From Hygrocybe punicea (taxonomy: Eukaryota > Basidiomycota > Agaricomycetes > Agaricales > Hygrophoraceae), in contig OY744467.1 of assembly GCA_963556145.1 (NCBI GenBank), forward strand, positions 4,464,001 to 4,528,000: a stretch of DNA of 64,000 nucleotides, in the 5' to 3' direction. Of the stretch, positions 1 to 14,260 are shown piece by piece. Position 1 is the first letter of the stretch; each line of letters opens with the position of its first letter. The notes below the pieces were generated by a model. It was not told the origin of the DNA. It saw nothing but the letters and a program-made list of their open reading frames with translations, and did not search any database. The translations under genes were made by a program, and so were the position numbers.

Positions 1-885
1 CTCTGAGGACCCTGAAAGTGATGTATTTCCCTTCACGAAAAAGTTCGCAGTTGTTGTTGCAGTCATGCTGTACCCACATCTTAATGAATTGAACCCCCGG
101 CACGCAGCGTGTACTCACATTGACAAACCGGGCAGGACCCAAAAAAAGATGGTTCTTTTTCATTTGCTTGGAGTGAATGACGCTGAAATCCCGACGTATG
201 TCACAGTTCCTGAGATCCGTTCGCTTGAGTTCCTTGTCTTCTTCCTGTGTGAGATTGGCCATTGAACCCTTGAGTTCAGATATCACTGCGCCTGAAACGA
301 TGGCGCGTGTGGCGAGGATGCACAGTTCTGATTTGCCAGTCCGGTGGGAGTACCGTGAGGTATGCGCGATTTCGATTGATCCCGTTGGATGGTAAAGCTC
401 AAAGTAACGTGAAGCGTGGCTACGTCGAAAGCAGCATTGAGTGGAAAGGGAATGCATGGCGGAACAGAACGTACGTAGCAAAAGCATTGATCTGCTTTTG
501 TGTATAAGACTTCAAGTAGTAGCGAATAGGTGGGAGGCTAGAATAGCGATTAGCACGCAAAGGCAGTGGTGGAAATAGATGGACATACGTAAGAAGCTCG
601 TGAACGGCCTGGCGGGTGGCAATGTGAACAGGACTCCTTGTTACGATGTTCTTTTACAAGAAGAAAAAAAAATGCATTCAGAACGCGCGTAAATCACTGG
701 CTCAGAAGGAATACACGCGAACTCACGCGTCGGACAATCTGCAAAAGGTCGTCAGCATTCGTCTTGGGCAGCCTCCGAGAAGAATCCATCTTGTGGACGA
801 GTAAGGGTACCACTCCAGTGCCGAGCTTTTCCACCAGGAGATGGCTGAGGAAGTCGTCGTCCTTGGACAAGTCGCGCATGTTCAT
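1..885 (-). CDS. SET9: SET9-type histone H4-K20 methyltransferase (partial, 3' part off the window)
   Basis: Four exons are visible on the minus strand: 885-727, 650-475, 419-119 and 67-1, joined by GTGAGT, GTACGT and GTGAGT donors with the frame kept throughout. The protein starts MNMRDLSKDDD. It has a helical N-terminal region ending in DLLQIVRR, then RYSHRTGKSELCI, and then the SET-domain core FLGPARFVN joined across an intron to HDCNNNCELF, the AdoMet-binding NHDC motif. This order is that of fungal Set9/Suv4-20 enzymes, which methylate histone H4 lysine 20 for DNA-damage signalling and heterochromatin. The rest of the SET domain, the post-SET cysteines and the C-terminus lie beyond base 1. 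An in-frame ATG at 957 would add 24 residues; I prefer 885 because the family signature begins there. Confidence 0.9.
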
Positions 886-1784
886 GATCTTTGTTGGACG
901 CCAAGGGATGGCTCCTTTCGTTTGAGACACGACATTGCTCGACGTGGCAGGTGCCATTGAGAGAGAGGGTCACCTGGACTTCCTAGGAAGTCGGGGCCTG
1001 TGAAAGTGGGGGTCAAAAGAGGGCGGAAAGAAAGATTGCAGGCAGGAACCAGGCGACGGCAAGGGAGAGAATGACAGCCTTCAAAATCTTACCATTACGT
1101 GATCCCGTTTCAGTGTCATGAGGCCTTGTATTAGGCCACCACCATCAATTGGCTCTTACAATAAATAATTTCTTTTGCCTCTCGCTCATTGCTCTCGGCA
1201 ACCCCTTCCAGCAAGGTGCAGTTGATCTCTTTCATGATCAAGATTCAAGGTATTTATATAGCTTTATAGTGGACCTACATTGCCATGATGCTGCGGCACT
1301 GCACGTCAAACCACTTGTAAGTACTAGTCGAGCGCTTTGAAACGCCAGGATTGGCAGAAATGGTGTAATAGACAGATTTACACCGCCTGGATCATTGACC
1401 ACAGGTACTGCCCCGGAAAGACGCACCTATACTACGTGCAAGAACACGGTACCGCTGAACGAAGCCATCGAATGAATAATTTGAATGATCCAATGCTAGG
1501 ACGTCGTGCTTGCGCGGGGCGTTGGGATGTGACAAAGTCTGACACTGACAGAACCAAGGCAACGAAAGTCAACAGTTCCAACAAGGGTGGCCATGGCAAA
1601 TTATTGTTACTTGAAATTGACCAACGTTGTTGAAAGCAACAGTTGCTACTTTGAGGATTGTGCACGCATAAAGCGACGAGAAAGCATGACTGTCATACAA
1701 CAAATGAGGCAACATGTTATTTTATCAACGGTGGCCACATGTCCCTCGCCATGGGTTAGTAGCGTGTGGTTTCGCTCATCTCCG
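886..1784. other. Intergenic region between SET9 and RPS8
   Basis: About 900 bases lie between the SET9 start and the RPS8 stop. It should hold the SET9 promoter and the RPS8 3' UTR. I see no conserved reading frame, tRNA-like box or repeat in it on either strand; the short open frames look random. Confidence 0.6.
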
Positions 1785-2711
1785 CTAGGTATGACCGTGC
1801 TTCTGTTTGCCGGTCCTGATTTTCCTGAGATAGAACTGAGCAGACAAGGGTGTGAGTCCAAGAGACGATATATCGGGAACAACAGCTTACTTCAAGCTCT
1901 TTACCCTCAAGAATATAACCATCCGCACGGCCGGACTGGCCAGGTCGACTGGAGATGGTTGCATACAAACGACCAGCGGCGAATTGAGTCTCAAGTAGCG
2001 GGTCAATCTTGGCATCTGAAAGAACATGGAATCGGCCCAAGGTACATGAAGGGAGTTGAAAAAAAAAAAACCTTTCTTCCTCTCATCCAGATTCCGCTGT
2101 GCGTGGTTTGACAACGTTTTCACCTCAGCATGGGAGTCGGCTTGCTGCACTTTTCCTTTCTTTGTTATAGGTTGCGCATACTATCATTCATTAACGTGTT
2201 AGCTCGAGGGGGGGAGGAAGAATGAATTTGTTTGGTACAGACATGAGATTCGTACCACTGTCGGAAGGGAGTCGCATCAATCACGATAATGGCGCCTTTG
2301 ACGAGAGTGTTCGTTCGGACAAGCTCATTATTGGAAGCATTGTAAGCCTGAAAACAAATACTCAGTTGAAGACATTGTTGCTTGCAGGATCATAAGCGGC
2401 TACGATGATTTTGCACGCACCACTGCGATAATCCTCGTTTTCTTCGTTACATGCTCCGAACCCCAAGCAAAATTACCACCATCAAGACGAAGAGCACGGT
2501 ACTTCAAATTTCCACCACGAACACGCACAGTGTGAATACGCTTCGCGCCAACTTTGGTGTTGGCGGGTTGACGTCCGAGTTCGAATTTTCTCTTTTTGCG
2601 GTAGTGTGCGCGCTGAGCGCCAGTTGGGGATCGCTTGTGGCGAGATGAGCGAGAGATACCTATGGCAAACAGGTAAGTCTAAGTCAAAGAAAGACTGGGT
2701 AGCTCACTCAT
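1785..2711 (-). CDS. RPS8: 40S ribosomal protein S8
   Basis: Structural protein of the small ribosomal subunit (eS8). Six exons were rebuilt on the minus strand: 2711-2708, 2659-2421, 2347-2243, 2180-2072, 2015-1891 and 1835-1785. They total 633 bases, or 210 residues, the usual S8 length. Diagnostic stretches are [66 protein letters not shown] and the basic tail [13 protein letters not shown]. The first exon is only ATGA, so the protein would begin MSIS; eS8 normally begins MGIS or MGIT. The start is therefore the weakest part of the model. The intron-rich layout is normal for basidiomycete ribosomal protein genes. Confidence 0.94.
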
Positions 2712-2825
2712 GTCGGAGAGTCTGCGAGTATGTGGATGATCAGCAGGAAGGTTAGGTTTGCCAAATTTGAATCACCGCCCGGACATACCCGTGTGCTTCA
2801 TCGGTACATGACTTGTATCGCTAGT

Positions 2826-3305
2826 TTATAACAAAACCTTTCCGACGGTCAGCATCAGCCATATTAAAAATATTCCCATCGTATGGCTGCACTGGGCGAT
2901 TCTGACTCTAAATGCAGTGGAATGGATGTTTCCAGTGATGAAAAGAATATATAATTTATCAAACCGGTAGGTAAACACTATCTTCCAGCAAGTGCAACTT
3001 TCTACAGTGTCGAGAATGATAGGATCGGCACAATCGTCGAAGAGCACGCTGTACTGAACCGACTTGTCCCTCAACCTGGAGTAGCCAATCACCTCATACA
3101 TCATGGACTCATCTGTATCAGGAGCCAGGACAAATTGTTTCCCGTGCAGATTTTCAGGGTTTTGGAACAATCGGAGTTCTTCGATGGTGGGTCTCCTCGG
3201 ATCGACTGTTGGTTTGGAGAGCGGCGGTTCACAAGGATGTGTCGTAGGAGTGGCGCTGGGGGTGGCATGTGCTGCCAGTCTGCCAATCATCGTAATAAGT
3301 GTCAT
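2826..3305 (-). other. Unrecognised minus-strand reading frame, possibly broken
   Basis: A 159-codon ATG-initiated frame has a Pro/Thr-rich start followed by a compact, coding-looking stretch (IEELRLFQNPENLHGKQF, then MMYEVIGYSRLRDKSVQYSV and LFDDCADPIILDT). Just after DT the likely continuation, KLHLLEDSVYLP, lies in another frame near 3000. The original gene may therefore be frameshifted or spliced differently. The tail of the annotated frame is hydrophobic and looks non-genuine. I do not recognise the family. The short acidic FDD..PI..DT pattern resembles proteins found near mobile elements in agaricomycetes, but that is an impression, not a match. Confidence 0.3.
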
Positions 3306-5180
3306 GCCAGCAAGCTTGTTCGGATTACTTACATCAGGTCATTGTGCCTCCCCATGATTGCCAACTGAATGTGGTCAGGTTGCAGTGCAAACTTGCAGTT
3401 TACAAGACACATGATCGCGGCATGAGCTGCATGCAAGATTTTGACACGACTATAACAACAATATATTAGGGAGCACGAACTCGCAAGCTCGGTAACAGAC
3501 TTAACTCGTCAAAGTTCTGCGGTTTTAGCTGACACATATCATTGCAGTGCGCGAGATACTCATCTACATTATCCTGCGTGGGTTCCCAGCGTTGACCAAA
3601 TTTGGCAATCAGAGGTGCTCTTCAAATATAGTTATGTATCTGAATTGCTCCTGTGCCATATGTTTGATGAAATCATCCTCAGCAGGTTGGCAAGTTTTCT
3701 AACATGTCATAACAAAGCTACATATTGGAATCGCAGTCGTCGCCTTCACCGCCTACGTTATTGCAGACAATGTAAGTAAGGCAGGGGGGAAACGTTAGTT
3801 CACTTGGTGAGTGCAATCTGCAGCTGCTCGTTCGATATTTCATACTTCCTTAGTTAGCGCCATCAGCGATATCTCATCATAAACTAACTTGGACGGCGTG
3901 TATTCTGGTGTTTTGTTTCCCCGATTACTAGCACTCGGCAATACCACTCACCACATAATGCGCGTCTTCAATATCTTGCCGAAGGAAAATTGTGTGCTCA
4001 TCGAATACCAGTCTATCATGTCAAGAAGATAAATTATCCAGTATTGCAGCGAAGTCAATATTAATGCTCATTGTACATGTACCAACACCTGATTATGATT
4101 TTTGTCAAACGTCGAGTCTGATTAAGCCTGGTTTTTGCGTTGGAGCTTCCGCCTGACTGCAAATGCCAAACCCTATGCCAATCGTAGCATCAGAATCAAC
4201 ATACCACATAAAACATAAATTTTACCACGATCCGCAACGAGAAACGTCGAGCCTTTCCTTGGTGGTTACTATCAAATTTCGCAGATATGGGTGCATCAAG
4301 AACCACTGCACTTGCTTCTCCGATGGTGGTAAGCTATTGTTGCATGGGAAATTAGACCCAATGGTGGACTTTCGAAATAACTCACCGTAGTTGTAAGGGA
4401 GCCGTCGTCCTCATATCGACGATCAACGGTTCGCTTGAGGGTATATTAGGAGCAACACTCGATGTAGCGTAACGGAATCATAGCTCACCATCAGGATTTC
4501 ATGTCGCGGAGACAGGCGTCCCAAGTGTGGATGGGATCGTACTAAGCTATAAGCGCGACAGGGGGGCGACCATGGCGGATACATGGCGCGACTCATCACG
4601 AGCGAAAAGGAAGGCAGGTTGGGTTCGCAGGTTCTCGCTCTCATTGAAATAAATGAGGTTGGAAATGTGGACGAGGAGAGGGGAGCCAAAGAGCGAGGTA
4701 GAAAAGAAGACGAAGCCCCAAGTGTTTTTTAAGAGTTTGTGGGCATAAAAAAAGGGGGACCGAGCAACGGAGATCCACATTGAGATAGAGCTTTGCCCAA
4801 TGCGAGGCACGGAACTTGACAAAATGAGGGTCAATAATTTTCAATATTGCTTCCGTCCGGCCAACTTCTGATTGCTCGACCTCTCCCCGTCGATCAGTTT
4901 CCTCGACAACGGCTACAAGAATGCGGCACTAAAACGATGGATCCACAGCGCAGACAAATGGACACTTGGGCCACTCAGAAGTCCCGAAGTTCGCGCATGA
5001 TCGATGATCAGTCAAGGCCATTCGTAGCTGAGCAGCCTACGGTCTTTTCTCCGGACTATCTGTGCGGTCACAACGCGAGCAGTTGCCTCATTAGCGACCA
5101 ATAACCACTCTATAAAGCTGAAATCCCAATGATTCGCACCCAAAACTGCTGCTTCTCCATTCAAGTGTGACTCATTCGAT

Positions 5181-5214
5181 GTCACGAATGTCACGAATGT
5201 CACGAATGTCACGA
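5181..5214. repeat. 9-base tandem repeat, about four copies
   Basis: The unit GTCACGAAT is repeated about 3.8 times without interruption. On the minus strand one frame reads Thr-Phe-Val repeated. It lies in the gene-poor region and is probably a simple minisatellite. Confidence 0.85.
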
Positions 5215-6869
5215 TATGTAACACATCGTGTCACTCCTGTGGTAAGGGCAGTTCAGCCATCACAAACGAAACAAATCACTCAATGAATCCATGCAAGTGC
5301 CAGAAAATGCCCGGAAAACCACAAGAGTGTGACCAAGACATCAAGACGGTTCATGACTGCCACCAGCGTCGGTCCCCTCCTCCGCCAACCATTATGTCAA
5401 GCATATTACACTCAAAATGACCGCAAGACAAGATCCCGTCTGATAGCCATTGCAAAAAATTCTCTACCGAAAATAGGGAACGGAGAGGGACTACTCACCA
5501 AACATTTCCCAACCTCGGTCCCGAGCGGCGCTGGGTCACGAAATCCGAAATTCTCCCAGATCGTGAGTGTGAAGCTTACGACCGTAGGAAACGGTGAAAA
5601 ACCGTAGGATGTCACCTGAAGACACTCCGAGTGCAAGAGGAAAAGAACAACTGAGCCTCTGGCCATCTGGATTTTGATGTCGGTGCTGTCCTCGTGAGGA
5701 ACATCGTCGCAAATTACTTGGGTCTCGCCAGCCAAAGGCTAGTGAAATTTAGGTGGCGTTGCAGGTGAACTGGTCAAAATCTAGGGATATCGTCGCCAAG
5801 AAGCCAAGCTACCCCAACGGAGGGTTGACGTCGACTCCCCAATACAAGACAAGACAAGACAATCGACAGAGAACAACGCCGCAGCCATCGAAGCTGAGCA
5901 AGATGAGATTGTACTGTCAGAGTCCCCCTCAAGCGACAACTTGAAAGGCGGTGGCCCCAACCCTAGGCCTGGAATCCGAAAAACAAACCCCGACAAGCCA
6001 ACCAACCTCTAAATCACCGTCGTCTCCGTCAATTATTTCACCATGCCGGCTTATTGCCCATACTTTATCTCAGCCTGGCCCCCTTCCCGTCCCCACTTGG
6101 CTGTTGTGCCACAGCAAAAAATGCGGGAACAAACCTGATGGATGTGGGTCGTATTTCGACATTTGTCAACCTCCCCCCTATATTTCTGACTCTGCATTCC
6201 CTGTTGCCTTGATGGACACCCTTCTATCACAACAGTGCTCTTGCGGTGAATTAGTTCTGACGGTCTCGACGTCCACAACACAACATCTTCCGTTCCAGGG
6301 GACGACGGTTCGGCATATGACCTGAGCCTTGGCCAACATCCCTCTCTGTATCATTTTGCCACCAAGTTGTCCACTACATTTTTTCTCGGAACATCATGCA
6401 TATACGCCAACTCCTGCCCACTACTCGGAATTAACGAGAGTACCCGACCGACACCCTTAAATATGTGTCAACGCTTCTGGTCAGAAGCCAATACAATTAT
6501 ACGTCGTAACCGCCAACTCTTCGTCGACCGTAGAAAGTCCTGTTCTCTCAACATCGCGCTCTTATCGCTTAACTTTGAACTATGGCGTCCAGTGAATGCG
6601 AAGTCGTGGATCGTGTTTAACTCCAATCTTAACCAACCAACCTCATTATTGGCGTCGACGGGCTCATGTCCAACGACTACAGCCAACTCTGACGGTGTCT
6701 GGACGTCTACAACGGCTACGACATGTATTTCAATGTTACCCTCGTACGCTTAGCTGCTCCGGATTCTGGATCATCATTTTCGATTGCACCTCCGTTTTAT
6801 TCCCGCGTATGTTTGGACAAGTAATTGCAATAAAATCAGATGCTGCTATTCTTGTATCGGGAGACCCAG

Positions 6870-7640
6870 TATTATGAGGGAAAATAGATCAATACTCTGT
6901 CTCCTCCACATACGCGTAGTTGAGTTGAGTCAAAAACTCGTTGAATTCGACATAGTACCTGCATGCTTGCTAGGACCTTTCCAACATCTGTAACGATAAG
7001 GTTCACAATGATTGAAATGTGGTAGCAATGAATCTTACCTGCACCGTGATTCGGTAATGGAATAAGGAGATAATCCACCTTTGTGCAACCCCATTAGGAA
7101 CTTACGAGGAACACCTAGCCACTCCGGCGATTCTATCATATGTTGAGCCGTTATAAGCAAGTAACATTCAACGTCTATAACTCACCAACGGGAATAGTCG
7201 TTCATTGGGGACAACTGAACATCCTCCGATCACGTAGTAGGCATGGCTCTTTGCCATCTTGTCATCGCTGATATCTGGCCAGTCATGTTTTCTTTCTCGA
7301 TCGCTGAGAGTACACCCTGCACTACATTCAGGTGGCTGCAACATGAATGAGACAAAAAATACGAGCCGGAGGTAATGATTACCTTTTTCTTCTGCTTCGT
7401 AGTGATATAACGCTTTAGAGTCGCTGGTCCAGGGTGCCTGCGGGTTACGGTAATGGAACAAGTCTCTATGACTTCGTAAGCTAAAGCTGACGAGTGATGT
7501 TGTTGTACCTCCTTACCTTCAAAGATGTCTTTGATAGCAACACAGTGCTCATCATTGTCAACTTACGGAGTGAATGTTGTTTATCCTGTCCTCGCCGACA
7601 AGCTTTACAGCACTGAAAGGACCAACCTCTGACGATGTCC
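6870..7640 (-). other. Candidate spliced gene fragment, unrecognised
   Basis: Several minus-strand pieces look like exons. One runs YEVIETCSITVTRRHPGPAT to KQKKK and stops exactly at a GTAATC donor near 7393. It rejoins in phase after a TTGCAG acceptor with PPECSAGCTLSDRERKHDW and continues to GGCSVVPNERLFPL before a GTGAGT donor near 7187. A further piece, SPEWLGVPRKFLMGLHKGG, with SPYSITESRC, follows after a GATAG acceptor, but the phase to the previous exon does not fit. Upstream, CCKACRRGQDKQHS may be the preceding exon. The protein would be rich in Cys and basic residues. I do not recognise it, find no start, and the phase clash suggests a pseudogene or a missed exon. Confidence 0.3.
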
Positions 7641-8807
7641 ACAATTCGTGTGACGGCAAGCAATCAAACCATCACCACCGATTGCGGTGAATAGCCTCCA
7701 GTTTCTCGGAGTCCGTCAACTGTTTAGCGTCTCTTGACCTGCGATGACCAGTGGGTCATCGTACGGGGGCACAGATGCAAGCGGCGAGCCTATTCTGCCT
7801 TGACCTCGTCAAAATCTGCTTCGTGCAAGACAACTTCCGCACCAAGCGAGATGCGTTCCGCACTTTGATAGCAGGTGTTTCGTTTGCCATCACTGTTGTA
7901 CATGGAATGCCCTGTTTCCTGATCGTGGACTTCAGTCAATATCTGAAGGAGGAAAAAACTGACGCACTGCGGTCAGTCTTTTTGATTTTATAGACTTTTG
8001 GGATTGAGTATAAGTCGGGGGGTTTCGGGGGGAGCAGATGGTGTTCTGGTAGATGAGGGCATAGTAGTCGGTTACATAACGGATACGGCCCTTACCACAC
8101 ATACACTGCACGGCGGCTGAGCCTCACATACTCCTCGGGGCCAATTCTGACTCCTCGTCTGGCAATGGGGCATTTCTATGACCGTTCTAGTCGCTGTTTG
8201 CCGGAGACATCAGCCTTTGCAGGCCTTACTCGATTACAGCTCTCCAACGCGGCTCCTGCTACGTTCTCAGATTATCTCTTCATATGTGAATCCACCCCCA
8301 GCATGTGGAACACACTGTTTACCCACTTCCAGTTCGCGTGTTGTGCTGCGCAACAAAATCTTCGTTCTGAACTGGCGTTGTACATACGTCCTCCGGACTC
8401 TTGGCAGCGCCCCTTTTCTCCTTCGCTCGGTGTGATGCATAAACTCCCATTCCCCTCGACAACAGGTTGCGAAGTTGTCCTGTGCAATGCTGACCCATTT
8501 GGCGAAATCAGAAAGATTCTTCCGAGGAACACCGTGACCATCCGCTTATTACTTCCAGAACCATGATTGATACATGCGTTGGCCGCCCGGAACTTCGCAC
8601 CAAGAACTCTAACTACTCGAAAACCACGAACATCTTCGCAGCACCGCAGCTTGGGATCATCGCAGGTTCACCATGCCGTTGGAACGTTTTAGTTTCGACT
8701 TGCCATAATAAAGGGTGCTTCAGTATCGTTCTCCATCCATCCATCTCTTCTTCCATTCCATCATGGTTTTCTTCCAATACCGTGTTTGGCCGTTTCGCCG
8801 GCGAAAT

Positions 8808-10991
<2,184 letters not shown>

Positions 10992-11356
10992 GTTCGGTTA
11001 ATCGCGTTGTCAATCTTTCCTGTTTGAATGCATGGCTCGTTCATTTGTATACCCTTTCACTGGCAAGAATACTGCTACTCCTCCAAGTTCTCTCATCAAG
11101 CAATCATACAAGTTGTTTTCGTTGAGTGATAGTGGTTTGAGAGTGTCTTGGGACTTGCAATTGCAGTGAAGTTCTGTATTATTTGTATCAACAACGTAAG
11201 ACTGGATCGGAGGAAGTTGAGAGGGGAGTGCAACGCCTAGAGTATACAAATGGACTATTTTTCTTTGGCATCAGCCGCGATGTCATACTTATCACAAAAC
11301 AGCTTCCTCGTCTGTCTATAGACAGCTCTACTCAGTATGACGAGGTCAGCACAGCA
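10992..11356. other. Spacer between the two convergent UGP genes
   Basis: These 365 bases hold the two facing 3' UTRs. I see no gene, and no obvious inverted repeat that would mark a fresh duplication junction. Confidence 0.6.
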
Positions 11357-13512
11357 TCACAATTCCTGCCGCGCCAAGACATAAATGAGATCGTTACAAA
11401 ACATATACAACTGGGTCGACGTACGATCATGTTCAAATTCCCAGATAACAATCCTAATATGAAGAAGAGTCCGATTACATCCGGCTTCCAAGCAAGCACA
11501 AAGGCATGACGTACTGTTCTCCAGGATGCACCCGTCAGGAATGTCAATTCTCTGTCCCTCGTTGGCGACGACTGGAAAACCAAGTGAATACTGGTGCGCA
11601 CCGCCAAGTCAAGCGCAGAACTCACCGATGACGGTTCCGCGAAGGGTAACATTCCGTCCGAAATAGACATCGCCAGTGACAGTCAAATGATCGAGTTCGA
11701 GTATCCTGGGAATCTTCTTGAAACGCTTTTGGAATTGTTGGATCTAAGCAAGCAAGCATCCATCCGTCAGTCGAACCGTCCGCAGTTGCGATCAAGCTCA
11801 CTTTCTTGAAATGGTCGCCAAGCTTGATGACCGGCGTCGTGCCGAACATCCTCTCCTTATTAATGACCAGCTGCCCGTGCTCGAGGGAATAGATATCGCT
11901 CTTGATGAGCAAAAGGTCCGAACAACTCTTCACAGGCAAGAAGCGTGAGCGAGGAACGTTAATACCGACTGCGTTCTTAAAGTGCTTGATCGCAGCACCA
12001 GCCGCAGTTTCGAGCTGTTGAGCAGAGCAGTTGAGTGTGATGGTGGGTAAGGTAAAAGGTACACGCACCTGTATGACGGCATGGCCGTCTTCGGTCGTCT
12101 TCGGATTGATAATAATCTCCAGCTCCATTCCTTCTGTCTCCATAACTCGCTTAAGAGCTGTGACAGCTCTAATGTGAACTTGTCACTACGGAGACATCAA
12201 AGACCTACCCTTCAAGTTAATCCACAGGTTGTTCGTGTTGAAGATCTTGAATTTGCGAACTATTCGCGGCGATGAGCGTCGATATAAAAGAATGGTTAAT
12301 TGTAGGTTTACCAGACTTGAAATCCTCGACATGTTCCGACGGAACTTGTGCAATTTCAAGCAGACGGATGGAGCCTTCGTAGTCAATGATAGTTCCTCCC
12401 TGAATGTCCAATCAATCAACCTGAACAGATAAGAAAGGCCCAAGAAAGATGACCTTGATATCGGCCTTGGTCTTATCGGTGACTTCCATTAGGAACTCGG
12501 CCTGAGAGTTGATCATGTACTGTAAGATACGATCGTCGACACTGCACAAGCCGTAAGCATTACAGTTCGCACATCTCGGAGATACATATGGACTCACATG
12601 GCACCCAAGTTGTCTGAATTGGACACAAACAAGTATTCCTTACCCTCTGACAACAGCTGGTCCAACACACCCGAATGCAACAAGGCATTATAAAGATCGC
12701 CATGGCCGGGTGGGTACCAGTGTTTCTTGTCGTCGTCTGCCCGTTTCGGGCAAGGTAACAAGGTTTCCTTGAAGATACGGGGGTACCTAGACTGATTGAA
12801 CGTGGTGATGCGCAGCTGCTGGTTCGCGTACTTCTTGATGATGCGGAGGGTGTCTTCGTGAGTATTGAAGGAGGTCATGAGAATCAAGGGTACATCTACG
12901 CGGTGCGTGGTGTTGAGATGCTCGATTTGGCGCACAGTGAGATCTAGGAAGGTCATGTCGTTTTTCACTTCGAGGGCACTCTTAGCCCCGGTCATACCTA
13001 ATAAACATTAAAGATCTGGACCCCAATAGTACAGTGGAAAGACTGACCCATCGATGTCCCAAGGCCTCCATTCACTTTGAGCACGGCCAATTTGTTCAAG
13101 TTCAGGTTGTCGGTTGTCTTTGGAAGTTTGTTGTAGGGGACAATCTGGTCTTCAGCAGGTGAGTTGATGAGTTCCCAGTTGCTGCACCGCTTGTCAATGA
13201 GAATCTTGTACGGTATGGAAAAGATCGCCTACAGATCCTGGCTCTTCGCGCGTTCAGCGAGATAGCGGGTGAAGAGAAAGAAAAAGGATTGCATCTCGGT
13301 GTCGAATGCCTAGATTCGATAATAACTTAGTGGTTGTGATGCAGGCAGAGCCGAAGCAAGTCAGCTACCTTCTTGGTTTGAGGATCATCCACGGTCCCGA
13401 CGAGATGGCTGATCTCATTACGCATAGCTTTGGCAGCGACGCCCGTGGTAGCCGTTTTAAAATCGATGTGGCTTGTGCCCCTGATGCGATGGTACTCGCT
13501 GTTGGATGTCAT
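11357..13512 (-). CDS. UGP1: UTP-glucose-1-phosphate uridylyltransferase, copy B
   Basis: Same reaction as copy A. Exons on the minus strand: 13512-13369, 13309-13233, 13181-13048, 12997-12598, 12541-12454, 12399-12312, 12259-12209, 12157-12069, 12014-11802, 11743-11626, 11571-11515, 11453-11425 and 11365-11357, for 498 residues. From exon 2 onward every exon has exactly the same length as in copy A, so the two are paralogues with identical intron positions. In the largest exon about 24 of 133 residues differ by eye. The leader [19 protein letters not shown] is the usual fungal one, so this copy looks the more conserved. A further upstream exon (13891-13566, Ser/Pro-rich) could join in frame through a GTGGGT donor and a CAGCAG acceptor. 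That would add about 109 residues, so the true start is open. Confidence 0.93.
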
Positions 13513-14260
13513 ACTGCTGGTATGGAGGGTTAAGAGCATTGTCAAAGCAACGACGATAAACCCACTTCAGATTGTGAATGTGAATAGGCTGAGTGGTGGT
13601 TGTAGAAATGAGTTGAGGTGCTGATTGGACGCGAGCGAGAGGGGCGCGAGGGCGATGATGACGATGATATTGCTCGAAATTATCCTCTAATCCTATCTCG
13701 GATGGTTCTTCACTTATGGGCTCGCAAATCCACGACTTTCTGTGGGCGACTCGGGTGGGTGACGGTGGAACTGGCGATAACGACGACGAGCGATGAAGGG
13801 AAGTGTTGAGGGTAGTAAACTGAGGTCGGGGAGTTGTTGTTCCTGCTGATTGCTGCTGATTTTGTCGAGGACACGACAAACGTGCATGCATATAAAATGA
13901 GGCTTTTGCACGTAAGTAATCTTCCAGCAGAACAATCGTGGTCCCTTGCCCTGTTAATTCGGTTGCTTCTCGTCCGCCGTTGGGCTACGGGCTGGCAACC
14001 TTATCGCTTCTGGCGCCAATTTATTTCAATAAACAATCGGCTTGCGCGCGCCAAAGTCGTACACCCTGCATCAGAACCCGGCTATGAACCTCGCCTAATT
14101 GCCTGCAAGTACTACAGTCCTTGGAGAAAGATTTGCGAATGCTCTGGACATGCTTGTGGAACGTGTATCAAAAAAAAGGTTCACAGCTGTCGCTTCAAGA
14201 CACACAGGCGGCAGGTCTGATCACGTACACATTAATTTTCTTGTGCCTGAGAGTATAACA
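13513..14260. other. Intergenic region upstream of UGP copy B
   Basis: This holds the likely promoter and 5' leader of UGP copy B and the 3' end of the neighbouring phosphoesterase. An open Ser/Pro-rich frame at 13891-13566 on the minus strand may be an extra first exon of UGP copy B. Nothing else in it looks coding. Confidence 0.5.

Larger units (their letters stand above)
2712..8807. other. Gene-poor 6 kb region
   Basis: No open frame here can be assigned to a family with confidence. The stretch holds one moderately long minus-strand frame (2826-3305), a small 9-base tandem repeat near 5181, and several plausible exon pieces on the minus strand around 6.9-7.6 kb; these are listed separately where useful. 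Many frames begin with GTG or TTG rather than ATG, and stops interrupt most of them. It may be decayed genes or old mobile DNA, but I see no terminal repeats or transposase motif that would prove it. Confidence 0.5.

Noticed and set aside
4160..4330. Possible reverse transcriptase relic on the minus strand (WYVDSDATIGIGFG)
   Set aside because: The match to the retroelement YVDAS..GIG pattern is short and no neighbouring RT or integrase motif is seen.
8165..8566. 133-codon plus-strand frame and its minus-strand counterpart
   Set aside because: Neither strand shows family motifs or splice-supported extension; both look like chance open frames.
13369..13545. UGP copy B start at 13545
   Set aside because: That codon is TTG; the first ATG followed by family-like sequence is at 13512.
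13457..13891. A separate small gene upstream of UGP copy B
   Set aside because: It ends in a good donor that keeps phase with UGP, so it is more likely an extra exon or leader than an independent gene.
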